A stretch of DNA of 36,471 nt from an uncultured Prevotella sp. (GCA_900770025.1 CAAGIW010000085.1:1-36471), one strand, 5' to 3'; shown: positions 1-8,613, numbered from the stretch's first letter. Made by a program: numbers and translations. Notes: generated from the sequence alone by a model not told the origin.

Positions 1-963
1 ATCGCCGCACTGCAGTTGTTGGGCACCGATTTCCATTACTGGACGGCCATGATGATGAGGGGCAAGGTGCTGGCCGACGGTACGCTGCAGGGCGATATGG
101 CATTCCGCGCAGGCCTCCATCCGCAACTGATGGAGCCCGACCTGCTTCCCTTTGCCAAGGCCCTGAAGCAGAAAGGCGTGAAGCGCATCACAGGAAAGTT
201 ATATGTAGAACTGGCCATCACGGAACCGGTGAGCAGCGAAGAGCACTGGTATCCCTGGGATCTATCCTTTTCCAAGTACGGACTACTCTACAAAGGTGAG
301 CAGAGAGTGATGAGATCGCTGCTGTCTTCACTGCGCAGTCAGGGCATCACCGTGGCAGACAGTCAGGTGATAAAGGCACCCGTTCCCCACGGGTTCAAAA
401 CCATTCACATTGTCCGTTTGCCCATTGACGAGGTGATCAAGCGCATGTGGAAGAACAGTTCCAATACCCAAGCCACTGCCCTACTCTATACCATAGGCCA
501 CAAACTCTACCCCTACGGACATACGGCACATACGGGCGTGGAGTATCTGCGCTACTTTCTGAAACAGGAATTGGGGCTTTCTCAACCCTCGCTCACCATC
601 CACGACGGTTGCGGACTGTGCACTTACAACCGTCTTTCGCCCCAGTCGCTGACCACTCTTCTGCGCTATGGCTACCGCAATGAGAAGATACGCAAGTCGC
701 TGATGGACAACCTTGCCGTGGCAGGTGTTGACGGAACGCTGGCCCGAGAGATGACCAAGCCCGCCACCCGCGGCAAGATACGCGCCAAAACGGGCACCCT
801 TTCCCATCCCTATGGCATCAGTTCGCTGGCAGGTTTCTGTGATGCCCCCAACGGGCATGTGCTGGTTTTTGCCATCATGGACAGCGAAATGTCGGTGCTC
901 GATGCCCGTGTGCTGCAGAGAAAACTGTGCGAGACGATGACTGCAGAGAGCAAGAAACCATGA
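1..963 (+). CDS. dacB: D-alanyl-D-alanine carboxypeptidase/endopeptidase, PBP4 type (5' end missing)
   Basis: Periplasmic serine peptidase (family S13) that trims or cleaves peptidoglycan peptides. The frame is open from base 1 (IAALQLLGTD), which matches the segment just after the SxxK nucleophile motif of this family, so the nucleophile lies upstream of the window. The KTG motif is visible as AKTGTL (about 784-801). The region expected to hold the SxN motif reads DGCGLCTYN (604-630), with Cys where Ser is usual. The central FKTIHIVRLPIDEVIKRMWKNS-type region also fits PBP4. It ends with TGA at 961-963. The next gene starts 64 bases later on the same strand. The family call is confident; activity cannot be judged without the missing N-terminus. 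Confidence 0.85.
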   Translation: MAALQLLGTDFHYWTAMMMRGKVLADGTLQGDMAFRAGLHPQLMEPDLLPFAKALKQKGVKRITGKLYVELAITEPVSSEEHWYPWDLSFSKYGLLYKGEQRVMRSLLSSLRSQGITVADSQVIKAPVPHGFKTIHIVRLPIDEVIKRMWKNSSNTQATALLYTIGHKLYPYGHTAHTGVEYLRYFLKQELGLSQPSLTIHDGCGLCTYNRLSPQSLTTLLRYGYRNEKIRKSLMDNLAVAGVDGTLAREMTKPATRGKIRAKTGTLSHPYGISSLAGFCDAPNGHVLVFAIMDSEMSVLDARVLQRKLCETMTAESKKP

Positions 964-1027
964 CAAGACTATAAAAGACAAACCTTTGGTGGAGACATTG
1001 ACCGCCACCATAAAATCGTATTACCTA

Positions 1028-3439
1028 ATGAAAAAGAGAATCATCCGACCGTTTTTCCTTACGTTGCTTACGGCCGTATGCACCACCGTGTGCCCTGCCC
1101 AGACGGCTCTCTATCCGCAACTGTTCCCCCTGACCGATGTGACGTTGGGCGAAGGCCCCCTGCGCAGGGCCATGATGCTCAACGACTCCGTGCTGCTTGC
1201 CTATGATGCAGGGCGACTGATGCAGCCCTATGAGCACGAGGCCGGCATCGAAGAGAGCGGAAAGCCCTTTGCCAACTGGACCGGTTTAGACGGTCATGTG
1301 GGCGGTCACTACCTCAGTGCCCTCTCCATCGCATGGGCTTCGTGCCGCGACGAGGCCACCAAAAAGCGGTTGGCCGAGCGATTGGACTGGTGTTTGGAGC
1401 GCATCAATCAGGCACAGAAGGCGTGGGACAACGGGCCCGATACCCTGATGCACGGCTACGTGGGCGGTGTGCCGCGCTCCAAGGAGTTCTTCACCCGCTT
1501 TGCCTCTGGCGAGGTGGACGTGGTGTGGAAATGGTGGGTGCCGTTCTATAACATCCACAAACTCTTTGCCGGACTGCGTGATGCCTGGCTCTATGCCGAC
1601 AGACAGGAGGCTCGCCGCATGTTCCTTCACCTCTGCGACTGGGGCGTGGCACTGGTTCAGCACCTCACCGATGAGCAGATAGAGCAGTCGTTGCAACAGG
1701 AGTATGGCGGCATGAACGAGATGTTTGCCGATGCCTATGCCATGACGGGCGATGCCAAGTATCTCAGAGAGGCGCAGCGCTTCTCCCACAAGTGGCTGCT
1801 TCAGGGCATGGCGAATCACCGTTCGGCCACTTTAGACAACCGTCATGCCAATACTCAGGTGCCCAAGGTCATCGGTTTCGAGCGTGTATATCAGCAGCAT
1901 GTACCTGCCACTGCCTCGGTTGCAGGGGATGAAATCTACGGAGAGGCCGCCCGTTTCTTCTGGCACGACGTGGTCACACAGCGCACCATCGCCGTGGGAG
2001 GCAACTCTATCAACGAGTGGTTTCCCGCTTCCACCAAGTACCATCGCTTCATCACCAGTGCCGAGGGGGTGGAGTCGTGCAACAGTTACAACATGCTCAA
2101 ACTGTCAGAATGCCTGTTCATGGACGAGCACGACAGTCGTTATGCCGACTTCTATGAGGGAACCCTGCTCAATCATATCCTCTCCACGCAGCATCCTGTG
2201 ACGGGCGGTTACGTGTATTTCACGCCGGCTCGCCCACAGCACTACAGGGTTTATTCGCAAACCAACCAGGCCATGTGGTGCTGTGTGGGCAGCGGCATGG
2301 AGAACCACGGCAAGTACGGGGAGTTTATCTACACCCGTTCCGTGACCAACGACACCCTGTGGGTGAACCTGTTTGCCGCCTCCACGCTGCAGTGGAAGGC
2401 ACGCAAGATGGTGATAGAGCAGAACACAGCCTTCCCCTACGAGCCTTCCACACGCATCAGGGTGCAGGGCAAGGGCACGTTTACGCTGATGGTGCGCATC
2501 CCAGAGTGGACTCATGGCGACTTCTCCCTGCGCATCAACGGGCAACAGGTGGCCTACAGCGCCTGCAAGGGCTATGCCGCCGTGCACCGCAAGTGGAAGA
2601 AGGGCGATGTGGTGGAGGTGTCGCTGCCCATGAGGATAGAGGTGGAACCGCTACCCCATGCCGATGACTATGTGGCCATCAAGTACGGTCCGGTGCTGCT
2701 CTGCGCCAAAACGGGCACAGAAGACCTGCAAGGGCTCCATGCCGATGACAGCAGAATGGGGCACATCGCGGCCGGAAGACAGTTGAACATCTATTCCGCC
2801 CCCATCCTGTTGGGCGACAGGGAGGCACTGAAAACGGCCATCCGTCCACTCGATCCCGACAGACTCACCTTTGGCTTCGGCTCCTATCAGGTGGCCAATG
2901 CGGCGAACAAGAACCTGGTGCTGCAACCCTTTAACACCCTGCACGACAGTCGTTACATGATGTACTGGCTCAACGTGACGCCCGAAAAATGGCAGCAGAT
3001 GCAGGCAGAGGCCAAGCGTCAGGAAGACTCTGTGCAGGCCATACAGACAAGAACCATCGACTATGTGCTGCCCGGCAGGCAGCAGAGCGAGGCCGACCAC
3101 GGGATGCAGCAAGACAAAACGCGGCAGGGTGCCGCCCACGACGAGCGTTTCCGACAGGCCAACAAGGGCTGGTTTGAATACACCATGAGCGTGGGAGAGG
3201 AACATACTGGCAGAATCTTGATGCTGAAATACTGGGCTGCAGAGCGCGGAAGCGCCACCGTCAGCGTGGATGGCACCCCCGTGCTTGTGGTGGAGAGCAC
3301 CCGTGATGAAGACAGGTTTGCCAATGCCCAGAGCGAACTACCTGCCGCCTTGCTGCAGGGCAAGCGCAGCGTCAAGGTCAGAGTCACCTCCAATGGGCGC
3401 AGTCTGCCCGTCTATGAACTCCGAATCGTCAGGCCGTGA
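1028..3439 (+). CDS. GH127/GH146-like beta-L-arabinofuranosidase (DUF1680)
   Basis: Secreted glycoside hydrolase, about 803 residues, predicted to release beta-L-arabinofuranose from plant glycans. The start at 1028 begins a signal peptide (MKKRIIRPFFLTLLTAV...AQT); the frame is open further upstream but without signal character. Residues E349 and C351 (in ESCNSYNML) and the C418-C419 pair (WCCVGSGMENHG) correspond to the Glu-Cys-Cys-Cys zinc site of GH127, where the first Cys of the pair is the nucleophile. ESCNSYNML resembles the GH146 branch. The alpha/alpha-barrel core is followed by beta-rich C-terminal domains (about residues 450-800). It has no Cys anchor and no type IX C-terminal signal that I can see. 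The gene is followed directly by an apparent GH43 stump, so the locus probably once held a larger arabinose-releasing cluster. Confidence 0.9.
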   Translation: MKKRIIRPFFLTLLTAVCTTVCPAQTALYPQLFPLTDVTLGEGPLRRAMMLNDSVLLAYDAGRLMQPYEHEAGIEESGKPFANWTGLDGHVGGHYLSALSIAWASCRDEATKKRLAERLDWCLERINQAQKAWDNGPDTLMHGYVGGVPRSKEFFTRFASGEVDVVWKWWVPFYNIHKLFAGLRDAWLYADRQEARRMFLHLCDWGVALVQHLTDEQIEQSLQQEYGGMNEMFADAYAMTGDAKYLREAQRFSHKWLLQGMANHRSATLDNRHANTQVPKVIGFERVYQQHVPATASVAGDEIYGEAARFFWHDVVTQRTIAVGGNSINEWFPASTKYHRFITSAEGVESCNSYNMLKLSECLFMDEHDSRYADFYEGTLLNHILSTQHPVTGGYVYFTPARPQHYRVYSQTNQAMWCCVGSGMENHGKYGEFIYTRSVTNDTLWVNLFAASTLQWKARKMVIEQNTAFPYEPSTRIRVQGKGTFTLMVRIPEWTHGDFSLRINGQQVAYSACKGYAAVHRKWKKGDVVEVSLPMRIEVEPLPHADDYVAIKYGPVLLCAKTGTEDLQGLHADDSRMGHIAAGRQLNIYSAPILLGDREALKTAIRPLDPDRLTFGFGSYQVANAANKNLVLQPFNTLHDSRYMMYWLNVTPEKWQQMQAEAKRQEDSVQAIQTRTIDYVLPGRQQSEADHGMQQDKTRQGAAHDERFRQANKGWFEYTMSVGEEHTGRILMLKYWAAERGSATVSVDGTPVLVVESTRDEDRFANAQSELPAALLQGKRSVKVRVTSNGRSLPVYELRIVRP

Positions 3440-3440
3440 C

Positions 3441-3460
3441 ACATTATTATATATATATAA
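3441..3460 (+). repeat. AT-rich motif ACATTATTATATATAT, copy 1
   Basis: The 16-base motif ACATTATTATATATAT follows the GH127 stop codon and precedes the start of the truncated gene. The same 16 bases recur at 13868-13883 and 17872-17887, and a looser version is seen at 35280-35295. It may be an AT-rich promoter or melting element, or a dispersed short repeat. Confidence 0.5.
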
Positions 3461-3480
3461 CCTAAATAAACTACCAACCA

Positions 3481-3639
3481 TGAAACTCAAAAACACACTG
3501 ATGGCGCTTGCCTTGGTGGCTGCATCCGCACCCACAAAAGCACAGACCGCCGTTTTCAACCGCTTTTCCTATCAGGGAAACGATACCCGCTTCGCCCAGA
3601 CTATCGACACCACACGGCAGGCTGCAGGAAAGCATTGAT
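3481..3639 (+). pseudogene. Truncated 5' end of a probable GH43 glycosidase gene
   Basis: A 52-codon frame starts with a clear signal peptide (MKLKNTLMALALVAASAPTKAQ) and continues AVFNRFSYQGNDTRF...IDTTRQ, then stops at 3637-3639. The mature part resembles the short leader found before the catalytic domain in Bacteroidota GH43 xylosidases/arabinofuranosidases, where a phrase like YFNPILAGFYPDPS would follow. Here the sequence diverges after TTRQ, and 48 bases past the stop a five-unit 22-bp array begins. A working secreted peptide of 30 residues is possible but less likely than a deletion remnant. Assignment to GH43 is by memory of the family and needs a search. Confidence 0.55.
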
Positions 3640-3687
3640 ACAGAGGGATTTGTATTACTGAAGCGAAAAAGCCCTGCGTATCGTTTT

Positions 3688-3797
3688 GCAAAACTGCCAC
3701 TTGTGGAACGCAAAACTGCCACTTTTGGAACGCAAAACTGCCACTTTTGGAACGCAAAACTGCCACTTTTGGAATGCAAAACTGCCACTTTTGGAAA
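3688..3797 (+). repeat. Array A: five 22-bp tandem units, core CAAAACTGCCACTTTTG
   Basis: Units start at 3688, 3710, 3732, 3754 and 3776, exactly 22 bases apart. Each contains CAAAAC-TGCCAC-TTTTG (TTGTG in unit 1) plus a short linker (GGAACG or similar). CAAAA and TTTTG are inverted arms around a seven-base centre CTGCCAC. The period is not a multiple of three and there are no unique spacers, so this is neither coding nor a CRISPR. The same unit occurs in opposite orientation in array D (26477-26564). The array lies between the truncated GH43 gene and the FKBP terminator. Confidence 0.95.
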
Positions 3798-3808
3798 TGC
3801 AAAAAAAT

Positions 3809-3847
3809 AACTTGGGGCGCAATTCGTATGGAATTGCGCCCCAAGTT
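3809..3847 (-). terminator. Intrinsic terminator of the glyS-FKBP transcript
   Basis: Perfect 17-base inverted repeat (arms 3809-3825 and 3831-3847, core CTTGGGGCGCAATTC) with a five-base loop. On the minus strand it is followed by a run of T (the A-run at 3801-3807), so it should stop transcription arriving from the FKBP gene, which ends about 85 bases upstream. Confidence 0.85.
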
Positions 3848-3930
3848 GCTGTTTATAGGCTTATTGTCAAATACTTATGCGGTGAAGAACCCTGTCATGC
3901 AAAGCGTGCTTTGAGGGATTCAGGCCACGC

Positions 3931-4578
3931 CTACTGTAGGATGTCGTCGAGAGTGAGCTCAAAAACGAGCACGCTGCCGCCCTTGATGCCACTGTAGTTG
4001 CTGCTGCCATAGCCCAAGGCCGAGGGCATATACACCATCCAATGGTCGCCGCGGGTCATGTTCATCAGGGCGGTGCCCACGCCAATCACCAGATTGTTCA
4101 CGCACATCCTCGATGCTTTCGCGATGCGACGGTCGAGGGGCGGATAATAACTGCGGTCGAACACAGTCCCTTCAGGATAGGTGGCGGTGGGCATCAGTCG
4201 GCCGATATAGTGCATGTCCACGCTGTCGGTATATACCGGTTTGATGTTTTTCAGTGCCTCATCCACCTTCAGGTTCTCGTCTTTGGGCAACACATTGACG
4301 ATGATATAGTCCTCGGCCGCCCCCTGTTTGTCGGCAGGCTTGGTCCATGCCTTGATGATTCGCCAGTCGGTGCGCTGCGCATCACTGGCCAACAGGGCAT
4401 TGACAGAATCCATGAGATGATGGTAATAGAGGGTGTTGCGTTCCGCCCAGTTGTCATATTCGTCGGGCAGTTCCGTGTCCTTGCTGCAGGATGCAAGCAT
4501 GGCAAGCACACAGAGCAGGAGCAGGGAGACTGCCCCGCTGAGTCTGAAACCTATGGCAGAGAGACTCTTCATGTTCAT
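3931..4578 (-). CDS. FKBP-type peptidyl-prolyl isomerase lipoprotein
   Basis: A 215-residue lipoprotein predicted to catalyse prolyl cis-trans isomerisation at the cell envelope. The chosen start at 4578 forms an ATGA overlap with the glyS stop. A longer reading to 4725 would lie wholly inside glyS and lacks a signal at its N-terminus. The signal peptide ends at C31 (AMLASC). The FKBP domain occupies roughly the last 110 residues, with YIGRLM, GTVFDRSYY, VIGVGTALMNMTRGD and MVYMPSALGYG. The usual tryptophan in the VIxGW floor of the pocket is replaced by V (VIGVG), so catalytic strength is uncertain. It is probably translationally coupled to glyS. The terminator at 3809-3847 closes the unit. 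Confidence 0.88.
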   Translation of the reverse strand: MNMKSLSAIGFRLSGAVSLLLLCVLAMLASCSKDTELPDEYDNWAERNTLYYHHLMDSVNALLASDAQRTDWRIIKAWTKPADKQGAAEDYIIVNVLPKDENLKVDEALKNIKPVYTDSVDMHYIGRLMPTATYPEGTVFDRSYYPPLDRRIAKASRMCVNNLVIGVGTALMNMTRGDHWMVYMPSALGYGSSNYSGIKGGSVLVFELTLDDILQ

Positions 4579-6113
4579 TGTTTCTGCAATAATGAAGCCA
4601 AACTCACCTTGTCGTGGAGCAGATTCACCAACTCGCTGATGGGTACACGCTCCTGCTGCATGGTGTCGCGGTGGCGCAGTGTCACGCAGTTGTCGTTCAG
4701 TGTGTCGTGGTCCACGGTGGCGCAATAGGGTGTTCCGATGGCATCCTGACGACGGTAGCGCTTGCCGATGGAATCTTTCTCGTCGTAACGGCAGTTGAAG
4801 TGGAACTTCAGCTGGCTGATTATCTCCTGTGCCTTTTCGGGCAGTCCGTCTTTCTTCACCAACGGCATCACGGCCAACTTCACAGGAGCCAAGGCTGCAG
4901 GCAGGCGCAGCACCACGCGGCTTTCGCCATTCTCAAGCTGCTCTTCGGTGTATGCGTGGCACATTACGGAGAGGAACATACGGTCAACGCCGATACTTGT
5001 CTCGATGACATACGGAGTGTAGCTCTCGTTGGTCTGCGGATCGAAGTACTTGATGCTCTTTCCAGAGAACTTTTCATGCTGCGACAGGTCGAAGTTGGTG
5101 CGGCTGTGTATGCCTTCCACCTCCTTGAAGCCGAATGGCATGTGGAATTCTATATCGGTGGCAGCATTGGCATAGTGGGCCAGTTTGTCGTGATCGTGGA
5201 AGCGATAGTTCTCTGCTCCAAAGCCAAGGGCCTGATGCCAAGCCATGCGGGTCTGCTTCCACTGCTCGAACCACTGCAGTTCTGTGCCCGGCTTCACGAA
5301 ATATTGCATCTCCATCTGCTCGAACTCGCGCATACGGAAGATGAACTGGCGGGCCACAATCTCGTTGCGGAAGGCCTTTCCTATCTGTGCGATGCCGAAA
5401 GGAATCTTCATTCGGCCCGTCTTCTGCACGTTGAGGTAGTTGACAAAGATGCCCTGTGCCGTCTCAGGACGCAGATATACCTTCATGGAAGCATCGGCGC
5501 TGGCACCCATCTCGGTGGAGAACATCAGGTTGAACTGGCGCACGTCGGTCCAGTTTTTCGTTCCGCTGATGGGGTCCACTATCTCTTCGTCCAAGATAAT
5601 CTGCTTCAATGCGTCGAGATCGGGGCCCTGCATGGCTGCCGCATAGCGCTCGTGCAGTGCGTCGCGCTTGGCTTTTGTCTCCTTCACGCGCTCGCTTGTC
5701 TCTATGTATTTGGCCTCATCGAAGGAGTCTCCGAAGCGTTTGCGTGCCTTCTCCACCTCCTTCTGTATCTTCTCGTCGTACTTAGCAATCTGGTCTTCTA
5801 TCAGCACGTCGGCACGATAGCGCTTCTTGGAGTCGCGGTTGTCGATGAGAGGGTCGTTGAATGCGTCCACATGCCCGCTGGCCTTCCAGATGGTGGGGTG
5901 CATGAAGATGGCCGAATCGATGCCCACTATATTGTCGTGCAGCAGCACCATGCTCTGCCACCAGTATTGCTTGATGTTGTTTTTCAGTTCCACTCCGTTC
6001 TGCCCGTAGTCATACACGGCTCCCAGGCCATCGTAGATCTCGCTGCTGGGGAACACGAATCCGTATTCCTTGCAGTGCGATACGATTTTTTTAAATACGT
6101 CCTCTTGTGCCAT
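4575..6113 (-). CDS. glyS: Glycyl-tRNA synthetase, alpha2 (single-chain) type
   Basis: A 512-residue class II aminoacyl-tRNA synthetase that charges tRNA-Gly in the cytoplasm. The N-terminus (MAQEDVFKKIVSHCKEYGFVFPSSEIYDGLGAVYDYG) is typical of the homodimeric enzyme rather than the alpha2beta2 form. Motif 2 is FRNE at residues 248-251, motif 3 is around SIGVDRMFL, and the C-terminal anticodon-binding domain runs from about residue 400 (LAPVKLAVMPLV). The full length fits the family. A Bacteroidota -7 element TATCTTTG lies at 6152-6145, about 35 bases before the start. Its stop overlaps the start of the FKBP gene. Confidence 0.97.
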   Translation of the reverse strand: MAQEDVFKKIVSHCKEYGFVFPSSEIYDGLGAVYDYGQNGVELKNNIKQYWWQSMVLLHDNIVGIDSAIFMHPTIWKASGHVDAFNDPLIDNRDSKKRYRADVLIEDQIAKYDEKIQKEVEKARKRFGDSFDEAKYIETSERVKETKAKRDALHERYAAAMQGPDLDALKQIILDEEIVDPISGTKNWTDVRQFNLMFSTEMGASADASMKVYLRPETAQGIFVNYLNVQKTGRMKIPFGIAQIGKAFRNEIVARQFIFRMREFEQMEMQYFVKPGTELQWFEQWKQTRMAWHQALGFGAENYRFHDHDKLAHYANAATDIEFHMPFGFKEVEGIHSRTNFDLSQHEKFSGKSIKYFDPQTNESYTPYVIETSIGVDRMFLSVMCHAYTEEQLENGESRVVLRLPAALAPVKLAVMPLVKKDGLPEKAQEIISQLKFHFNCRYDEKDSIGKRYRRQDAIGTPYCATVDHDTLNDNCVTLRHRDTMQQERVPISELVNLLHDKVSLASLLQKQ

Positions 6114-6144
6114 TTTCTAATGCTTTATATCTTTAATGTGGCTG

Positions 6145-6152
6145 CAAAGATA
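6145..6152 (-). promoter_or_regulatory. Probable glyS promoter -7 element
   Basis: TATCTTTG on the minus strand matches the Bacteroidota TAnnTTTG element and sits in the 87-base gap before glyS. No clear TTTG -33 box is seen at the usual spacing. Confidence 0.5.
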
Positions 6153-6200
6153 ACGTTTTTTATTGACACGGCTGTAGAAATGCTGTAAAAAAAGCAAAAA

Positions 6201-8528
6201 TCACTCCTGCACAGGCACTTCAAGCACAAAGCGGGCTCCCTCGCTGTAGTGGGCGGTATCGAGCACAAGTGTGCCTCCCAAACGGCGGGCGATGGTGCGG
6301 GCCAAGGTAAGTCCCAAGCCGGCACCGGGCACATAGTCGTCCAATTTGCAGAATCGCTCGAAGATGCGCTCGGCATCCTCGTCGGCAATTCCCTTGCCGT
6401 GGTCGGTGACCGACACCGTGAGTGTGCCGGGAACGGCATCTATGGCAGTGACCACCTCCACGGTTCCCTGTGCAGAAAACTTCAGTGCATTGTCCACCAA
6501 GCAGTGCACGATGTGGCTCACCGGCGACATGGAGATATGGAATGGTTTGTTGCTGTTGCCCTCCACACGGCACGTCACACGCTCGGCTCCCTCAAAACCC
6601 ATGCAGTCGGCACGGAAGGCGGCACTCATTTGCAGTGCGTTCACCGTCATGGGTGCTTCAAGTTCCTTGCCAGTCTCATAGTCAGAGAGCGCTATCAGCG
6701 TGCTGAGCATCGTGGTGAGGTGCCGCGTTTGCTCCATAATCACATCGCGGAATTGCCTCTTTTCGTCGTCTGTAATCTTCTGCGAGGGGTCGGTGAGCAG
6801 TTGCACAAAGCCGGATATCTGGTTCAGCGGGGTGCGTATCTCGTGGCTCATGTTACGGATAAACGAGTTTTTCATCTCCTGTGCCTGCTCTGTCATCCTG
6901 CGTGCATCGCTGAGCATGGTGCCCTCTTTCTTCTGAATGCGGTCGCTCCACTTGGCATATTCTGCCGGGGTGAGACCGAAGCGACGCTCGAACTGCCTGC
7001 GGAATGCCCGCACATTGGCAAAGCCTGCCTGCTCGGCCACCGTCTCCATCGAGGGAGATTCGGGCGACTTGAGCAGCGTTACGGCCAGTTGCATCTTCCG
7101 TTCGTTGACAAGTTTCTCCAACTGTTCGCCCCGTGTCTTATCCCCCTCGGCACCCTCGGCCTGCATCATGCTGATGCGACGCAGGTGGGTCAGCTCCTGC
7201 TGTTGCTCCATCATCTGCTCAATGGTGCGCACGGTGGCCTTGTTGCGGCGGCGTATCTTGCGACTGTAGAGCAGCCCGGTGGTGGCCAATATCACCAGCA
7301 TCAGCAGCGCAACGGCAGCCCCCATCAGCACAGCCCGCTGCCTGCCCAACTCGGCATCCTGCTCCTTGAGTTTCAGTTCCTTTTCCGAGGTCTGGTATAT
7401 CACCGTCTGTTCCACCATCTGTTCTTTCTTTTCCCTGCACTTCAGCGTATCGCCAAGGATGATCTGCCTTGTCGCCACGTCTGCCGCTTCCTTGTATCTG
7501 CCCAGTCCGTAGAGGGCCCTACGCTCGTAGCCCAGCACCCCATTCACGAAATAGTGGCTGCAGGTATCGCTCGACTGCTCGATATATTTCTTCTCGGGCA
7601 GCACACATTCCAGAGCCTCTCCGTAGCGGTGGGCCAGCAACAGATAGGGTGCCATCTGCACAATGTCGGTATGTCCGGGATTGTCGAGCATGGCCATTGC
7701 CTTCTGGTAGAACTCCTCTGCCTGAGCCAAGTGGCCGTTGGCACAGAGCACACGGGCAGCAAGTCCGTAATATTCTATCGTGCGCTGCCTTGTGAAACTG
7801 GCAATTTCATCCCTTGAGCAGCGCATACTGTCGAGCACGGCGGCGGCCTGCGGAAGCATCGCCTCAGCCTCTTTGAGCTTGGTGGAATCGTTGCTCATGA
7901 TGTCAATTCTGACGAGCAGGCAGAAAAGTTGCTCCTGGGCATCGTTGAAGTTGGCCCCCTCCTTGCGCATACATTCAGCAAAGAGAGCAGCACTCTGGTC
8001 CAAATAGTCTATGCACTCCTCGAGCATTCCCATGTCCTGATAAATCAATGCCACGTTCTGCAAGAAGGTTCCCTGCATCGACTTGTCGCCCTGGCTCTTG
8101 GCAATCTCTATGCCCCTGCGCGTGCCGAACAGGGCATCGGAATACAAGCCCGTGGCCTGACAGGCAGAGCAATACACGTTGAGCACATTCATAATGCGGA
8201 CGCTGTCTTGCGAAGCCACTGCACTCTCATAGCATTTCTTGGCATAGCCGACGGAGATACTGTAACGCTGCAGGGCATTGAAATAGATCAACGAGCGCAG
8301 ATAGTCGGAAGCGGCAGTGGAGAGCAGTTTTCTCTGTTCTGCCGTATCTACCAGTGCCAAGGCCTTGTAGGGGGAATCAATGTGTATCTTGTAGATGTAT
8401 GCGTGCGTATAGATGGAGTCGGCAGCAAACAGAGGAGCCTTGGCATGACGACTGCTGCCGCCACAAGCCATCACACACGCCGCCATAACCATGAGCAACA
8501 CCACTGAAATACCTTGCAAGAACTTCAT
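6201..8528 (-). CDS. Lipoprotein/TPR sensor histidine kinase with internal AraC-type HTH domain
   Basis: A 775-residue signalling protein. It starts with a signal peptide with possible lipobox (C18 or C22, VMACGG), then a TPR-like helical periplasmic region (about 60-390) and one membrane helix (about 399-421). A cytoplasmic coiled segment follows, then an AraC-like helix-turn-helix (about 476-527, with METVAEQAGFANVRAFRRQF and RRFGLTPAEY). The HisKA domain has phospho-acceptor H562 (SHEIRTPLNQ). The HATPase domain has an N box (VDNALKF, N680), a G1 box (DHGKGIAD) and a G2 box (GAGLGL). There is no receiver domain. In Bacteroidota hybrid two-component systems the AraC domain is C-terminal after a receiver; here it precedes the kinase. 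The reading frame is continuous, so this is not an assembly of two genes. Target genes and ligand are unknown; no response regulator is encoded nearby. Confidence 0.9.
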   Translation of the reverse strand: MKFLQGISVVLLMVMAACVMACGGSSRHAKAPLFAADSIYTHAYIYKIHIDSPYKALALVDTAEQRKLLSTAASDYLRSLIYFNALQRYSISVGYAKKCYESAVASQDSVRIMNVLNVYCSACQATGLYSDALFGTRRGIEIAKSQGDKSMQGTFLQNVALIYQDMGMLEECIDYLDQSAALFAECMRKEGANFNDAQEQLFCLLVRIDIMSNDSTKLKEAEAMLPQAAAVLDSMRCSRDEIASFTRQRTIEYYGLAARVLCANGHLAQAEEFYQKAMAMLDNPGHTDIVQMAPYLLLAHRYGEALECVLPEKKYIEQSSDTCSHYFVNGVLGYERRALYGLGRYKEAADVATRQIILGDTLKCREKKEQMVEQTVIYQTSEKELKLKEQDAELGRQRAVLMGAAVALLMLVILATTGLLYSRKIRRRNKATVRTIEQMMEQQQELTHLRRISMMQAEGAEGDKTRGEQLEKLVNERKMQLAVTLLKSPESPSMETVAEQAGFANVRAFRRQFERRFGLTPAEYAKWSDRIQKKEGTMLSDARRMTEQAQEMKNSFIRNMSHEIRTPLNQISGFVQLLTDPSQKITDDEKRQFRDVIMEQTRHLTTMLSTLIALSDYETGKELEAPMTVNALQMSAAFRADCMGFEGAERVTCRVEGNSNKPFHISMSPVSHIVHCLVDNALKFSAQGTVEVVTAIDAVPGTLTVSVTDHGKGIADEDAERIFERFCKLDDYVPGAGLGLTLARTIARRLGGTLVLDTAHYSEGARFVLEVPVQE

Positions 8529-8605
8529 TTTCTGTACGTTTTAAGGGATAAGGTTGATGGTTGACAGGATATACAAAATCCCGCCTTATTTGTTCATTTT
8601 CGCCG

Positions 8606-8613
8606 CAAATATA
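8606..8613 (-). promoter_or_regulatory. Probable promoter -7 element of the kinase gene
   Basis: TATATTTG on the minus strand matches TAnnTTTG and lies about 78 bases before the start at 8528. At the -33 distance there is TTGG (8636-8633), a one-base deviation from TTTG. Confidence 0.5.

Noticed and set aside
3688..3797. CRISPR array
   Set aside because: Units are contiguous and identical with no unique spacers, and no cas gene is present; the same holds for arrays B, C, D and E.
4579..4725. 49-codon N-terminal extension of the FKBP lipoprotein
   Set aside because: It lies wholly inside glyS, is rich in Arg/His shadow sequence, and would bury the lipoprotein signal peptide.
4614..6188. 524-codon plus-strand frame opposite glyS
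   Set aside because: Hydrophobic, Leu/His/Val-rich antisense shadow of a well-identified synthetase gene.
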